This document shows, piece by piece, positions 49,204-56,938 of a stretch of 64,000 nt of DNA (its first letter is position 1; each line of letters begins with the position of its first letter). Origin of the DNA: Streptomyces asoensis (GTDB taxonomy: Bacteria > Actinomycetota > Actinomycetes > Streptomycetales > Streptomycetaceae); contig NZ_BNEB01000003.1 of assembly GCF_016860545.1 (NCBI RefSeq), forward strand, positions 1,488,001 to 1,552,000, read 5' to 3'. The notes under the pieces were generated by a model. It ran no database searches and was not told the DNA's origin. It saw only the letters and a program-made list of their open reading frames with translations. The position numbers and the translations under genes were made by a program.

Positions 49204-49957
49204 ACTTTCCGCCGCACTGCGCGAGTTGGCCGCGGACAGCGCGACGGCTCCGGTCGTCGGCGGCCCCGCGACCCGCGCCCGGGCGATGCGCCGCAGGCGC
49301 CGCCGCCGTACCGGCGCGGCCCTGGGCGCGGGCGCCTCGGCCCTCGTGCTGCTGGGTTTCGGCCTCTTCCTGCGGCTCGGCGGGGACCCGGACGACCCGG
49401 CCGGGCTGCGCACCCCGGCCGCGGCCTCGTCGCGTTCCGTCCCGCCGTCGTCGGCCACCCCGGCGGCGGCCTCCGGCGCGCTCGACCTGCCCGGCCTCGG
49501 CCTCACGGTGGACGGCCGCGCGATGCCGGTCCTGTCGAAGGTCGACCTCCCGGCCGGCCTGCCGGACGGGACCTCGATGACGGTGGTGGCGAAGAAGATC
49601 CGCACGGCGCTGACCGTCGACGTGGTCGCCAAGGGGTACGCCGTGGTGAACGTGACCCACGCGGTCGAACTGCGCGCCGGCGAGGGCGCCCCGCTCTACG
49701 TCGGCACGATCGCCCCGGACATCGAGGCCGGGAGGGAGTACGACGTCCAGGGCGCCCTGATCGCCCTCGACCCCGAGGACGCCCAGTGGCTCTACGCCCG
49801 CATCCGCCTCGGCGACAGCATCACGGTGACCACCCACGCGACCCCGGCCACGGTCGCCGCCACCCCGTCGGCGCTTCCCACCTCGCGGGCCTCCACACCC
49901 TCCTCACCGGCCGCCCGCCCGGCCTCGGCCTCCGTCCCCACCCCGGCACCCGGCTAG
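49193..49957 (+). CDS. Single-pass membrane protein, probable anti-sigma-like partner
   Basis: A 254-residue protein with a short cytoplasmic N-terminus (SDELSAALRELAADSATAP, then RARAMRRRRRRRTG), one transmembrane helix (LGAGASALVLLGFGLFLRLG, near residues 43-62) and an outside domain (VVAKKIRTALTVDVVAKGYA, IALDPEDAQWLYARIRLGDS) that ends in a Ser/Thr/Pro tail. Start GTG 49193 follows AAGGAG inside the sigma gene, so translation is coupled. No zinc-binding anti-sigma motif is visible; the role is inferred from position. Its stop overlaps the stop of the opposite gene (shared CTAG). Confidence 0.82.
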   Translation: MSDELSAALRELAADSATAPVVGGPATRARAMRRRRRRRTGAALGAGASALVLLGFGLFLRLGGDPDDPAGLRTPAAASSRSVPPSSATPAAASGALDLPGLGLTVDGRAMPVLSKVDLPAGLPDGTSMTVVAKKIRTALTVDVVAKGYAVVNVTHAVELRAGEGAPLYVGTIAPDIEAGREYDVQGALIALDPEDAQWLYARIRLGDSITVTTHATPATVAATPSALPTSRASTPSSPAARPASASVPTPAPG

Positions 49958-52900
49958 AAGAGGCCCTTGTACTTCTGCCAGCCGGCGCCGATCTTCACGC
50001 GCGCGCCGAAGGTGCCGGTACCGGTGCCGTTCTGCCGGTACAGGTTGCCGCCGGTGTCGCGGGCGACGAGGTCGGCCTTGCCGTCACCGGTGATGTCCCC
50101 GGTGCCGACGACCGCGTCGTAGGTCCCGCCCCATCCGGCGAAGAGCTTCACGCGGGCCGAGAAGGTGCCGTTGCCCTTGCCGATGTAGCGGTAGAGGTTG
50201 CCGGAGGTGTCCTGCGCGAGAAGATCCCCGATCCCGTCCCCGTTCAGGTCACCGACGCCGACGACCTTCTTGTACGCCTTCCAGTTGTCGTACAGCTTCA
50301 CGGGCGCGGCCAGCCTGCCGGTGCCGGTGCCCAGGTACAGGTACACCTTGCCGGTGGAGGAGGCGCGGGCGACCAGGTCGGGGCGGCCGTCCCTGTTCAC
50401 GTCACCGGGCGAGGTCAGGACGTCGAACTGGTTGAAGCCGCTCGCCCCGACCGTCGTGTACGGCGTCGTCGGCTTCAGTGCCGCCCCGCAGCCGGGCTTG
50501 TAGAGGCGCAGGGAGCCGGTGCTCGACCGGACGAGGACGTCGTTGCACCGGTCGCCGTCGAGGTCACCGATGGGCACCGCCCTGACCCGCGCGGACCATC
50601 CGCCCCCCGGCACCGTTCCGGCGAACTTGCCGGCTCCGTCACCCTGTTGGAAGGCGAGCACTCCCGCGGAGTCCACCGTCAGGAGATCACCGACCCCGTC
50701 GGGCAGCGACGAGCCGCCGGCGTGGTCCCGCCACACCGCCGTGCCACCCGTCAGCCGGACCGTGCCGGACTGGACCGGCACCACCGCACCGGCCCCGTCC
50801 GTCGGCCGGGCCGTCAGCGTCCAGGTGTACGAACCGTTGGGCAGCTGTCCGCCGTTCGGGTCACGGCCGTCCCACGTCGTCGCGATCGAGTGCTCGGCCG
50901 CTCCACCGGTGCGCGTGGCCACCACGCGGCCCGTGGCCCGGTGCCGGATCTCCACCTGCCAGGAGGCCGCCGGCTCGGACAGCCACCACTCCGCGCTCCA
51001 GGGGACCGGGGTGGCGTCCGTCTCCACCCGCGAGGTGACGTTCCGGTAGGGCGAGACCAGGGCCGCCTCGGGCCGGCCTGTGCGCAGGACGTGGACGGTC
51101 TGGTCCGACGTCGAGTAGGCGAGGTCACCGTTGCGCGGGTCGAGCGTCACGAGCCCCGCGGCGTCGGTCGACCACCGCTGGACGGCCGTACCGGTCTCCA
51201 GGTCGTACAGGCTCAGCCCCCGCTCGCCGCGGACGGCGACGCGTCCGTCGCCGAGGAACGCCTCCCCGGTGGACGGCAGCGGGACGCTCCTGCGGGACCG
51301 GAGGTCGTAGACGCCCGCTCGGGTGTACGGAGCGGCGTCGCTGGTGCACCTCCAGTACACCCATCGTCCGACGGCCTGGAGATCGGCCGTGGAGGTGCAG
51401 CCGGTGTCGACGGCGAAGGACGTCAGCGAGGTCCCGGTGCGCGCGTCCTCGGCCCTCACCGTGTTGCCCGTACCCGCGGACCACACGGTGGTCCCCCAGA
51501 TCGCGCCCGGCCGGTAGGGCTCCCGGTGCAGGACCTTGCCCGAGTCGATGTCGACGACGCGCAGTTCCCGCGGGCCGCCGTCCACGGGAGTGCCGTCGAC
51601 CAGGAGCAGGTTCCCGGACACCCCCACGATCCACGCCTGATTCCCGTCGCCGTAGGAGTCCTGGAGTCCCGTGTCGAGCGGCGTGCCGGGGAACGACCCG
51701 TCCTTGCCGACGACCAGCACCGAGGGCCGCGAGCCGTTGTCCGTGGGCGTGGACCCGCGGTAGACGGTCCGCCCGTCGCCGGTCGCGTACAGCTCGGGGC
51801 ACAGCTGGTCGACGCCGCACGAGTCGTGCGGGGAAGGCATGCCGCCGGTCCGTACGCGCTCGCCGTATCCGGGCGCCGCCCCGGTGAGCGGGCGCTCGTA
51901 GGCGGACGTGACCCGGTCGCCGTACTCCAGTGTCCTGACCGTTCCCTGATCCACCGTCAGCCGCTGGAGCTTCATCGGGACCGGCGGGATGCGGACCGCG
52001 AGCGTCGCGTACGGCATCCCGTCCGCCCCTGCGGTGACGGCCTGGTAGCCGTAGTCCTGCGCGTCGCGACCGCCGAGGAGCTGGACGCCGCCGTCCGGCC
52101 GGATCGCGACGTGATCCGCCGCCGCGCGCGCGAGCAGGGTGCGCTCGGCGGAACCGTCGAACGGGACCGCCACGATCTTGTAGTGGGCCCCGTCGTAGAC
52201 CTTGCTGCCGAGCGAGGCGTCGTGGCGGGCGACGATCAGCGCTTGGCCGACCACACCGATGACCTTGGAATCCGCCAGGCGGACCGACACCTCCCGCACG
52301 GGCGTGTCGAACCGGCCCTGCTCGTAGATCCGTACGCCGCCGGCCTGGGGTGTGACCAGGTGATGGGCGGTCACCGCTGAATTCCCGTACACCGTGCCCA
52401 GCGGCAGAAGCGTGGCCTGCGCGGTGTCGACGTCGATCCAGAAGTACTGGCCGGCGGATTCTCCGGGGACCGTCGCGACCGAGAGGAACCCGTGGGCGCC
52501 GGCCCGCAGGGCAAAGGAGATGAACGTCCCCTCCGGAAGGCCCGTCACAGGGCGGTCGACCGTGGTGCCGTTCCCGGCGGTCAGCAGATGGAACTCGGTC
52601 CAGGTGCTGTCGGAGCGGATTCCGCCCCTTGTCACGACCGTGGTCCCGATCGTCCTGTTGTACGTCTGGCCGGCCGGAACGGTGACCGTCGTGGTCTCGT
52701 CCGTGACCATGTTCCGCAACAGGACGTCGCGGGCACCGGCGCGGGGCGGCAGCGCCACGACGTCCGACGCCGCCCCGTAGTACTCCACCGGATCGTGCGC
52801 CTGCGTCCCCGAGAGCCTGCGGCTCGTACCGTCGAGGCCCGTCCACTCCATTTCGTGGACACCGCTCGTGGCCAGGTGCAGGAACCCCGACGGTCCGACG

Positions 52901-53073
52901 GACGCGACGAAGCCCGTGCCCGGTGCGACGCGCGGGGTCGCGGGGATCACGGTCTCGCCGAACCCCCCTGGGTCCGCCGACGCGGTCCCGGCGGCCGGAC
53001 CGACGGCCAGCGGTAAGGACACGGCCGCACAGGCGACGACGAGGCGCAGACGTGCAGCAGCCTGACGAGTCAA
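49954..53073 (-). CDS. Large secreted FG-GAP/VCBS repeat protein
   Basis: A 1039-residue exported protein. The signal peptide is LRLVVACAAVSLPLAVGPAA. The bulk looks like a beta-propeller (many short repeats with WxxDxx and DIDSGKVL-like strands). A FlgD-like Ig segment (ATTWDGRDPNGGQLPNGSYT) is followed by four FG-GAP/VCBS repeats near the C-terminus (GDLDGDRCNDVLVR, GDVNRDGRPDLVAR, GDLNGDGIGDLLAQ, GDITGDGKADLVAR), whose Asp-rich loops bind calcium. Start TTG 53071-53073 is used because GGGAGGG lies 7 bases upstream and a signal peptide follows. It probably acts outside the cell in adhesion or binding; no enzyme motif is seen. Confidence 0.87.
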   Translation of the reverse strand: MTRQAAARLRLVVACAAVSLPLAVGPAAGTASADPGGFGETVIPATPRVAPGTGFVASVGPSGFLHLATSGVHEMEWTGLDGTSRRLSGTQAHDPVEYYGAASDVVALPPRAGARDVLLRNMVTDETTTVTVPAGQTYNRTIGTTVVTRGGIRSDSTWTEFHLLTAGNGTTVDRPVTGLPEGTFISFALRAGAHGFLSVATVPGESAGQYFWIDVDTAQATLLPLGTVYGNSAVTAHHLVTPQAGGVRIYEQGRFDTPVREVSVRLADSKVIGVVGQALIVARHDASLGSKVYDGAHYKIVAVPFDGSAERTLLARAAADHVAIRPDGGVQLLGGRDAQDYGYQAVTAGADGMPYATLAVRIPPVPMKLQRLTVDQGTVRTLEYGDRVTSAYERPLTGAAPGYGERVRTGGMPSPHDSCGVDQLCPELYATGDGRTVYRGSTPTDNGSRPSVLVVGKDGSFPGTPLDTGLQDSYGDGNQAWIVGVSGNLLLVDGTPVDGGPRELRVVDIDSGKVLHREPYRPGAIWGTTVWSAGTGNTVRAEDARTGTSLTSFAVDTGCTSTADLQAVGRWVYWRCTSDAAPYTRAGVYDLRSRRSVPLPSTGEAFLGDGRVAVRGERGLSLYDLETGTAVQRWSTDAAGLVTLDPRNGDLAYSTSDQTVHVLRTGRPEAALVSPYRNVTSRVETDATPVPWSAEWWLSEPAASWQVEIRHRATGRVVATRTGGAAEHSIATTWDGRDPNGGQLPNGSYTWTLTARPTDGAGAVVPVQSGTVRLTGGTAVWRDHAGGSSLPDGVGDLLTVDSAGVLAFQQGDGAGKFAGTVPGGGWSARVRAVPIGDLDGDRCNDVLVRSSTGSLRLYKPGCGAALKPTTPYTTVGASGFNQFDVLTSPGDVNRDGRPDLVARASSTGKVYLYLGTGTGRLAAPVKLYDNWKAYKKVVGVGDLNGDGIGDLLAQDTSGNLYRYIGKGNGTFSARVKLFAGWGGTYDAVVGTGDITGDGKADLVARDTGGNLYRQNGTGTGTFGARVKIGAGWQKYKGLF

Positions 53074-53383
53074 GGAAATCCCTCCCCGGGACGTGAGGCG
53101 GGGCCCGCACCGTCGACTCCGGTGCCACCGGCTCCCCTGCCGTCGCACCCGCCTCTTCAAAGTCGGTTGATCCTACTGGCGGTGTGCTGATCGGAGTCAA
53201 CGGAGCGCGCGCATGGCCGACGGAAACAATGAAAGGTTTTTGAAAGCAAGAAATACGAGGTGAATGGCACGAGGGGGTGCTTCTCGACGGTGCGGCGAAG
53301 AATTCAATCGAAATGTATGACCCCCTGTCGTAAGGTCACTGCGGCCCGCCGGAATGCCCGAGCGGATACAAAACTGGGGGTAC
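53074..53383. other. Divergent intergenic region, partly AT-rich
   Basis: This 310-base region contains the promoter of the FG-GAP gene (listed separately) and an unusually A-rich patch at 53220-53250 for this genome. A TACAAA near 53368 may serve as -10 for the small secreted protein gene. No gene is seen. Confidence 0.5.
53170..53200 (-). promoter_or_regulatory. Promoter of the FG-GAP protein gene
   Basis: On the minus strand TTGACT (53195-53200), a 19-base spacer and TAGGAT (53170-53175) resemble a vegetative promoter; the leader would be about 90 bases. Confidence 0.5.
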
Positions 53384-53812
53384 ATGATGCGTCATAAGAT
53401 TGCGGCTCTGGCCGCGACGGCTCTTCTCGCCGGCGGGGCACTCGCCAACGCGACATCGGCGTCGGCGACCGTCGATCCGCCCAGCGGCGGCTGGGACCAC
53501 ACCTGGACCACCTCGGACTCCAACCCGGGCGGCACGGCCTACATCGCCGAGTACGGCGACATCGTCTCGGTCTGTGACACGGACGCCGACGGGGTCTCCC
53601 CCCGGGTCCAGATCGCCGTCCAGTACCCGAGCGGCGCGTACCACATCCGCTACACCCTCACCGCCTCGGGCGGAGAGGGCGCGTGCGCCTCGGCCCGCGC
53701 CTCGATGGGCGGCATCTACGACCTCCCCGAGGACACCTCGATCAGCGTCGCGGTCTGGCTCGGCCCGGACTACGGCAGCGTGACCACGCACTACTACGTC
53801 AACGACCACTAG
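53384..53812 (+). CDS. Small secreted protein, unknown function
   Basis: A 142-residue exported protein with signal peptide (KIAALAATALLAGGALANAT, cleavage near SASA-TV). The mature part is Ser/Thr/Tyr-rich with two cysteines, including VDPPSGGWDHTWTTSD, AYIAEYGDIVSVCDTD and the final VTTHYYVNDH. I do not recognise the family. Start ATG 53384 (or the adjacent ATG 53387) has GGGGG 4 bases upstream. Confidence 0.78.
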   Translation: MMRHKIAALAATALLAGGALANATSASATVDPPSGGWDHTWTTSDSNPGGTAYIAEYGDIVSVCDTDADGVSPRVQIAVQYPSGAYHIRYTLTASGGEGACASARASMGGIYDLPEDTSISVAVWLGPDYGSVTTHYYVNDH

Positions 53813-53886
53813 CCCCCGGGGGCGCAGGCGCCCCGCTACGCCCGGCGCCGCTCCCCGGCACTGCGATACTCGACCGGGGAGGGCGC

Positions 53887-54129
53887 ATGGCAGAACTGCC
53901 GGAAATCGTAGACCGCCACATTCTCGAGGGACGCACGATCCTCGCGGTGAAGACAATCCGTGACGCCCAGGAATGCCCGCTGGACGAAGCGATCCATCTC
54001 TACCACCAGCGCTACGAAGAACTTCACCCTGAACCGGATACAGCCCAGAAATGTCCCGGCCCCCGGATACTGCGGTTCGAGGCGGACGGCTCCTTGACGG
54101 TGTCCGAGGACCAGCAGGACGTCCGGTAG
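53887..54129 (+). CDS. Small soluble protein, unknown function
   Basis: An 80-residue protein starting MAELPEIVDRHILEGRTILA and continuing DAQECPLDEAIHLYHQRYEE, with a helical N-terminal half that looks like a helix-turn-helix pair. Start ATG 53887 follows GGGGAGGG. Codon use is less GC-biased than in neighbours. It resembles small Streptomyces proteins of unknown role and borders a tRNA-Gly remnant, so it may belong to an acquired segment. Confidence 0.72.
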   Translation: MAELPEIVDRHILEGRTILAVKTIRDAQECPLDEAIHLYHQRYEELHPEPDTAQKCPGPRILRFEADGSLTVSEDQQDVR

Positions 54130-54172
54130 CCGAAGGGGCAGAGGTCCCGGTCGACCGCCCGCGCCTTCCTCG

Positions 54173-54217
54173 TGGAGCGGATGACGCGAATCGAACCCGC
54201 GCTCGCGGCTCGGGAAG
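54173..54217 (-). pseudogene. Degenerate 3' fragment of a tRNA-Gly gene (possible att remnant)
   Basis: On the minus strand this segment reads CTTCCCGAGC (like the anticodon loop of tRNA-Gly CCC), then GCGCGGGTTCGATTCGCGTC (T arm, with one stem base changed from the usual CCCGTC), then ATCCGCTCCA (acceptor 3' strand with CCA). I find no matching 5' acceptor strand GCGGATG in the expected place, so no functional cloverleaf forms. Such 3' tRNA ends are typical attachment-site leftovers of integrative elements. Confidence 0.65.
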
Positions 54218-54607
54218 TCCGTCTCCCTTGGCGGCAGTTGCCACACCTGCCCCGGTGAAGTGGTGTCGAGGCCCGGCGGTGGACCAGTGGCCTCATCCTG
54301 TCCGGCCGATCACAGCTCTTCGGCGTCGCCCGCACGACGAGCCCTGGCGAACACTCCAGCCCGGATCTGGAGCACCGCACCGAGCACCACGAGCCCCCAA
54401 CGGGACATGGCACCCCTCTGCGGCAAAGGCTACTGCCCGGGCGCGGCCTGTGGCATGGCGGTGCCGAAAGCACCGGACGGGTGATCCGCCGTACCTGGAC
54501 GACCACCCGCACGGGCACCCGCGGGAGCCTTCGCCGAAGTCTGCGGGGCCGGCCGGCAGCTTCGGGCAACGGGAACCGGCACGACGGGCTGATCGTCGCG
54601 CAGAGCA
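54218..54607. other. Region without a supported large gene
   Basis: This 390-base stretch between the tRNA-Gly fragment and the frameshifted pseudogene contains only one possible 32-aa reading frame (54310-54408, minus strand). No conserved protein segment was recognised elsewhere in it. Confidence 0.45.
54310..54408 (-). CDS. Possible 32-residue small protein
   Basis: The frame starts at ATG 54406-54408 with GAGGGG 4 bases upstream and ends in TGA. It encodes MSRWGLVVLGAVLQIRAGVF followed by a basic/acidic tail (ARARRAGDAEEL). The short hydrophobic half could lie in a membrane. Support is only the ribosome-binding site and start codon, and the region looks decayed, so this may be chance or a fragment. 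Confidence 0.35.
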   Translation of the reverse strand: MSRWGLVVLGAVLQIRAGVFARARRAGDAEEL

Positions 54608-54860
54608 TGCCTTCCGTTCTCGTTCTTGGCTTCGACCCTCACGCGGTGCCCGGTATGGACGGGGACGCCGTGCGTGCGGTCCTGGACAAGGAACGGCCCG
54701 CTTCGGCCAGGACGCCATCGACGCTTCCATGACGCCGATCGCGCCGGACGAAGCAGCCCGGTCCTCGGTGAACCTGGTCCGGCGGCACGCGCCGGGGGCC
54801 GAGATCGCGTTCGACACGAGCGGCGGCGACCGTGTCGAGGCAGTCGAGCGGTGGCGGTGA
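54608..54860 (+). pseudogene. Frameshifted remnant of a small conserved cytoplasmic protein
   Basis: The first frame reads MPSVLVLGFDPHAVPGMDGD then AVRAVLDKE, and loses sense after about 54700. A different frame then reads RFGQDAIDASMTPIAPDEAA and VNLVRRHAPGAEIAFDTSGG up to RVEAVERWR and a stop. I recall intact actinobacterial proteins in which these parts are continuous with a VVIGGGIRKPEPLL-like middle section; here that middle is missing and a frameshift separates the ends. The remnant keeps a start but cannot make the full protein. Confidence 0.6.
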
Positions 54861-55124
54861 AGCCCGGCCGCTGGGCCTAGCCGCCGCGGGGCGCGGGGCG
54901 TCGGGACTGTACACGGGTGGCCGACGTCCTTGCTCGGTACACCTTTCCTGTGGTCGGCGGGCCAGGCCGCGGCCACCGTCGCCGTCGTCCCGCTCCGGGC
55001 AATTGCCAGCGTAAGAGTCCGTTTCGCCGGTCGGTGCCCAGGGCGGCATTGCGCGTGATCAGCAGCCTTGTGTCATGGCAACCTACGGGCTGACACAGCC
55101 ATTTGGACCGGAGGTACACCGCCC
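54861..55124. other. Upstream region of the Scr1-type regulator gene
   Basis: About 260 bases without a supported gene. The leader of the regulator gene includes GGAGG at about 10 bases from the GTG start. Confidence 0.4.
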
Positions 55125-55997
55125 GTGGCGGCGAAGAGCAACCCCACCGTCAGGAGACGCCGTCTCGGCGCGGAGCTTCGCCGGCTCCGCATGGCCCGTG
55201 GGCTGAAGAGCACAGAAGTGGCCGAGCGACTCATGGTCTCCCAGCCGAAGATCAGTCATCTGGAGAACGGTAACCGTGCCGTCAGCCCCCGCGACGTACG
55301 CGACCTGTGCGCGATCTACGAGGTGACGGACCAGCAGTTCATCGACTCCCTGATGGAGATGGCCAGGGAATCCGGTCAGCGGGGCTGGTGGCACCCCTAC
55401 GCAGGTCTCTCCGACAGCGCCTACATCGGCTTGGAGACAGACGCCGCTTCCCTGCACGCCTACGCGCCCACGGTGATCCCCGGGCTGCTCCAGACCCCCG
55501 CGTACGCTCAGGCCGTCATCGGGGAGACGATCCCTCCGCCCACTGCCGAACAAGTCGCCACGCGCCTCAAGGTGCGGCTCCGCCGGCAGCACCGGATCTA
55601 CGACCCGGCCCGCCCGCTGCGCCTGTGGGCCGTCCTCGACGAATCGGCGCTGCGCCGTGTCGTCGGTGGTCCCGACGTCATGCGTGAACAACTGGAGCAC
55701 CTGAACGCCCTCAGCGCCGAGCCGCACATCACGGTGCAGGTCCTTCCCTACGGGGCCGGCGCTCACCCGGGCCTGTCAGGACAGTTCGCGGTCCTGCGGT
55801 TCGCCGATGGTCCGGAGCAAGGAGTGGTGCACCTGGAGCGGTTCACCAGCGACCTCTTCCTGGAGAAGCCGTCGGACGTGCTGCGCTACTGCATGATGTA
55901 CGACGACCTCCAGGCGCGGGCCCTCACCCCGGACAGCAGCCGCGACTTCATCGTCGGGACCGCCAGGACGTACATCGACACGACGGTCCCGCACTGA
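55125..55997 (+). CDS. XRE family regulator with DUF5753 (Scr1-type)
   Basis: A 290-residue protein with an N-terminal XRE helix-turn-helix (LRRLRMARGLKSTEVAERLM, QPKISHLENGNRAVS) and a DUF5753 domain (GWWHPYAG, ASLHAYAPTVIPGLLQTPAY, LSAEPHITVQVLPYGAGAHP, VVHLERFTSDLFLEKPSDVL). Such genes are abundant in Streptomyces and normally sit directly upstream of a small DUF397 gene. Here no DUF397 frame follows, so it is an orphan. Start GTG 55125 has GGAGG about 10 bases upstream. Confidence 0.9.
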   Translation: MAAKSNPTVRRRRLGAELRRLRMARGLKSTEVAERLMVSQPKISHLENGNRAVSPRDVRDLCAIYEVTDQQFIDSLMEMARESGQRGWWHPYAGLSDSAYIGLETDAASLHAYAPTVIPGLLQTPAYAQAVIGETIPPPTAEQVATRLKVRLRRQHRIYDPARPLRLWAVLDESALRRVVGGPDVMREQLEHLNALSAEPHITVQVLPYGAGAHPGLSGQFAVLRFADGPEQGVVHLERFTSDLFLEKPSDVLRYCMMYDDLQARALTPDSSRDFIVGTARTYIDTTVPH

Positions 55998-56938
55998 GTG
56001 CGGGTCGCGTGAACCGGCGGGAGCGCGACTCCTGGAGGGAGTGAGGGCGAGCCTCCGTGATTCTCGTCGGGTTCCTGGCGGACACCAGCAGGGAGCCCGT
56101 ATCCCCGCTACCGCGGCGTTGCGCCGGTGCCGGAGACCGAGCGCGGACAGCGAGCTCGACACCGCGCTCGGGCACCGCCATCAGGCACCGCGCTCAGGAA
56201 CTCGGTTCGCCGGACCGCAGCCCTGTCCCGTCCGTCGATGCGCACGCCCGTCGAGGTCCTCGTGCTTCCGGGCGGAGGCGCCCACGGCCTTCGCACAACC
56301 GGACGTCTACCGGTACGAGCCCGATGCCCGGGCCTTGGTCACCCTCGTCATGAGATCGAGCTGACCACGGCTCCGCAGGTGGGGCAGGCGCCGGCCGAGT
56401 TCCTGAGCGAGTGCGTCCGCAGCACCTGCGGAGCGTCGGACGGCTCACGGCGTCCGGTCATGTCTTCGCGATCACCGAGACCCCGGTCCCTGCGACGCCT
56501 TCCCCTCCTGGACCTGGCAGGAGATCGGCCCGGTTCGTCGGCCGTCCGACCTGCGGTCTCCTTGCGGCCTTCGGAGCCCGTGGTGTCACGAGTCCTGCTC
56601 CTTCCCCCTCGATACGGCCCGCGTACGCTCGCCCCCTCGGACGGGCTCGCCCACGAGGATCGCACCCGGCGGCCCTGCTGAGGAACACCGGTCGCGCGGC
56701 GCCTCGCGTGGGGCATTTCGCCCCCGGGCGCCGTCCGTTCGAGGCTGCCGCGCAGTCGGAATGGCGAATTTCATCATTTACACATCACTGTGCGCTGTCT
56801 GAATGAGCGGCGCTTTCCCCCTGCCTGTTCGTGCCGACGCAAGAATATTGCTGCGTAATATGCGGCCGCAGCGACATGGCATTCCGGGTGATCGGTAGGG
56901 CCCGGTACGCCACGGCCCCCACAGGAAATGACCTTTTG
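55998..56938. other. Gene-poor region, probably decayed
   Basis: About 940 bases without a convincing gene. Reading all frames gives fragmentary, Arg/Pro-rich products without conserved domains. The last ~160 bases (56780-56938) are less GC-rich and include TAATAT near 56856, a possible -10 box for the DUF3494 gene, within a GCTGCG/CGCAGC dyad. Confidence 0.5.

Noticed and set aside
49786..52380. A long rightward open frame (over 860 codons) opposite the FG-GAP gene
   Set aside because: It lies on the other strand of a well-supported gene, lacks conserved domains and is rich in Gly/Arg/Val as expected of a GC-rich shadow frame.
54173..54262. A complete tRNA gene on the minus strand
   Set aside because: The T arm and acceptor 3' strand fit tRNA-Gly but a matching 5' acceptor strand and a normal anticodon stem are missing, so only a fragment is called.
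56348..56500. Short leftward frame ending GACPTCGAVVSSIS, reminiscent of a peptide-antibiotic precursor
   Set aside because: No convincing ribosome-binding site, no modification enzymes nearby and location in a decayed region; the Cys pair is too little evidence.
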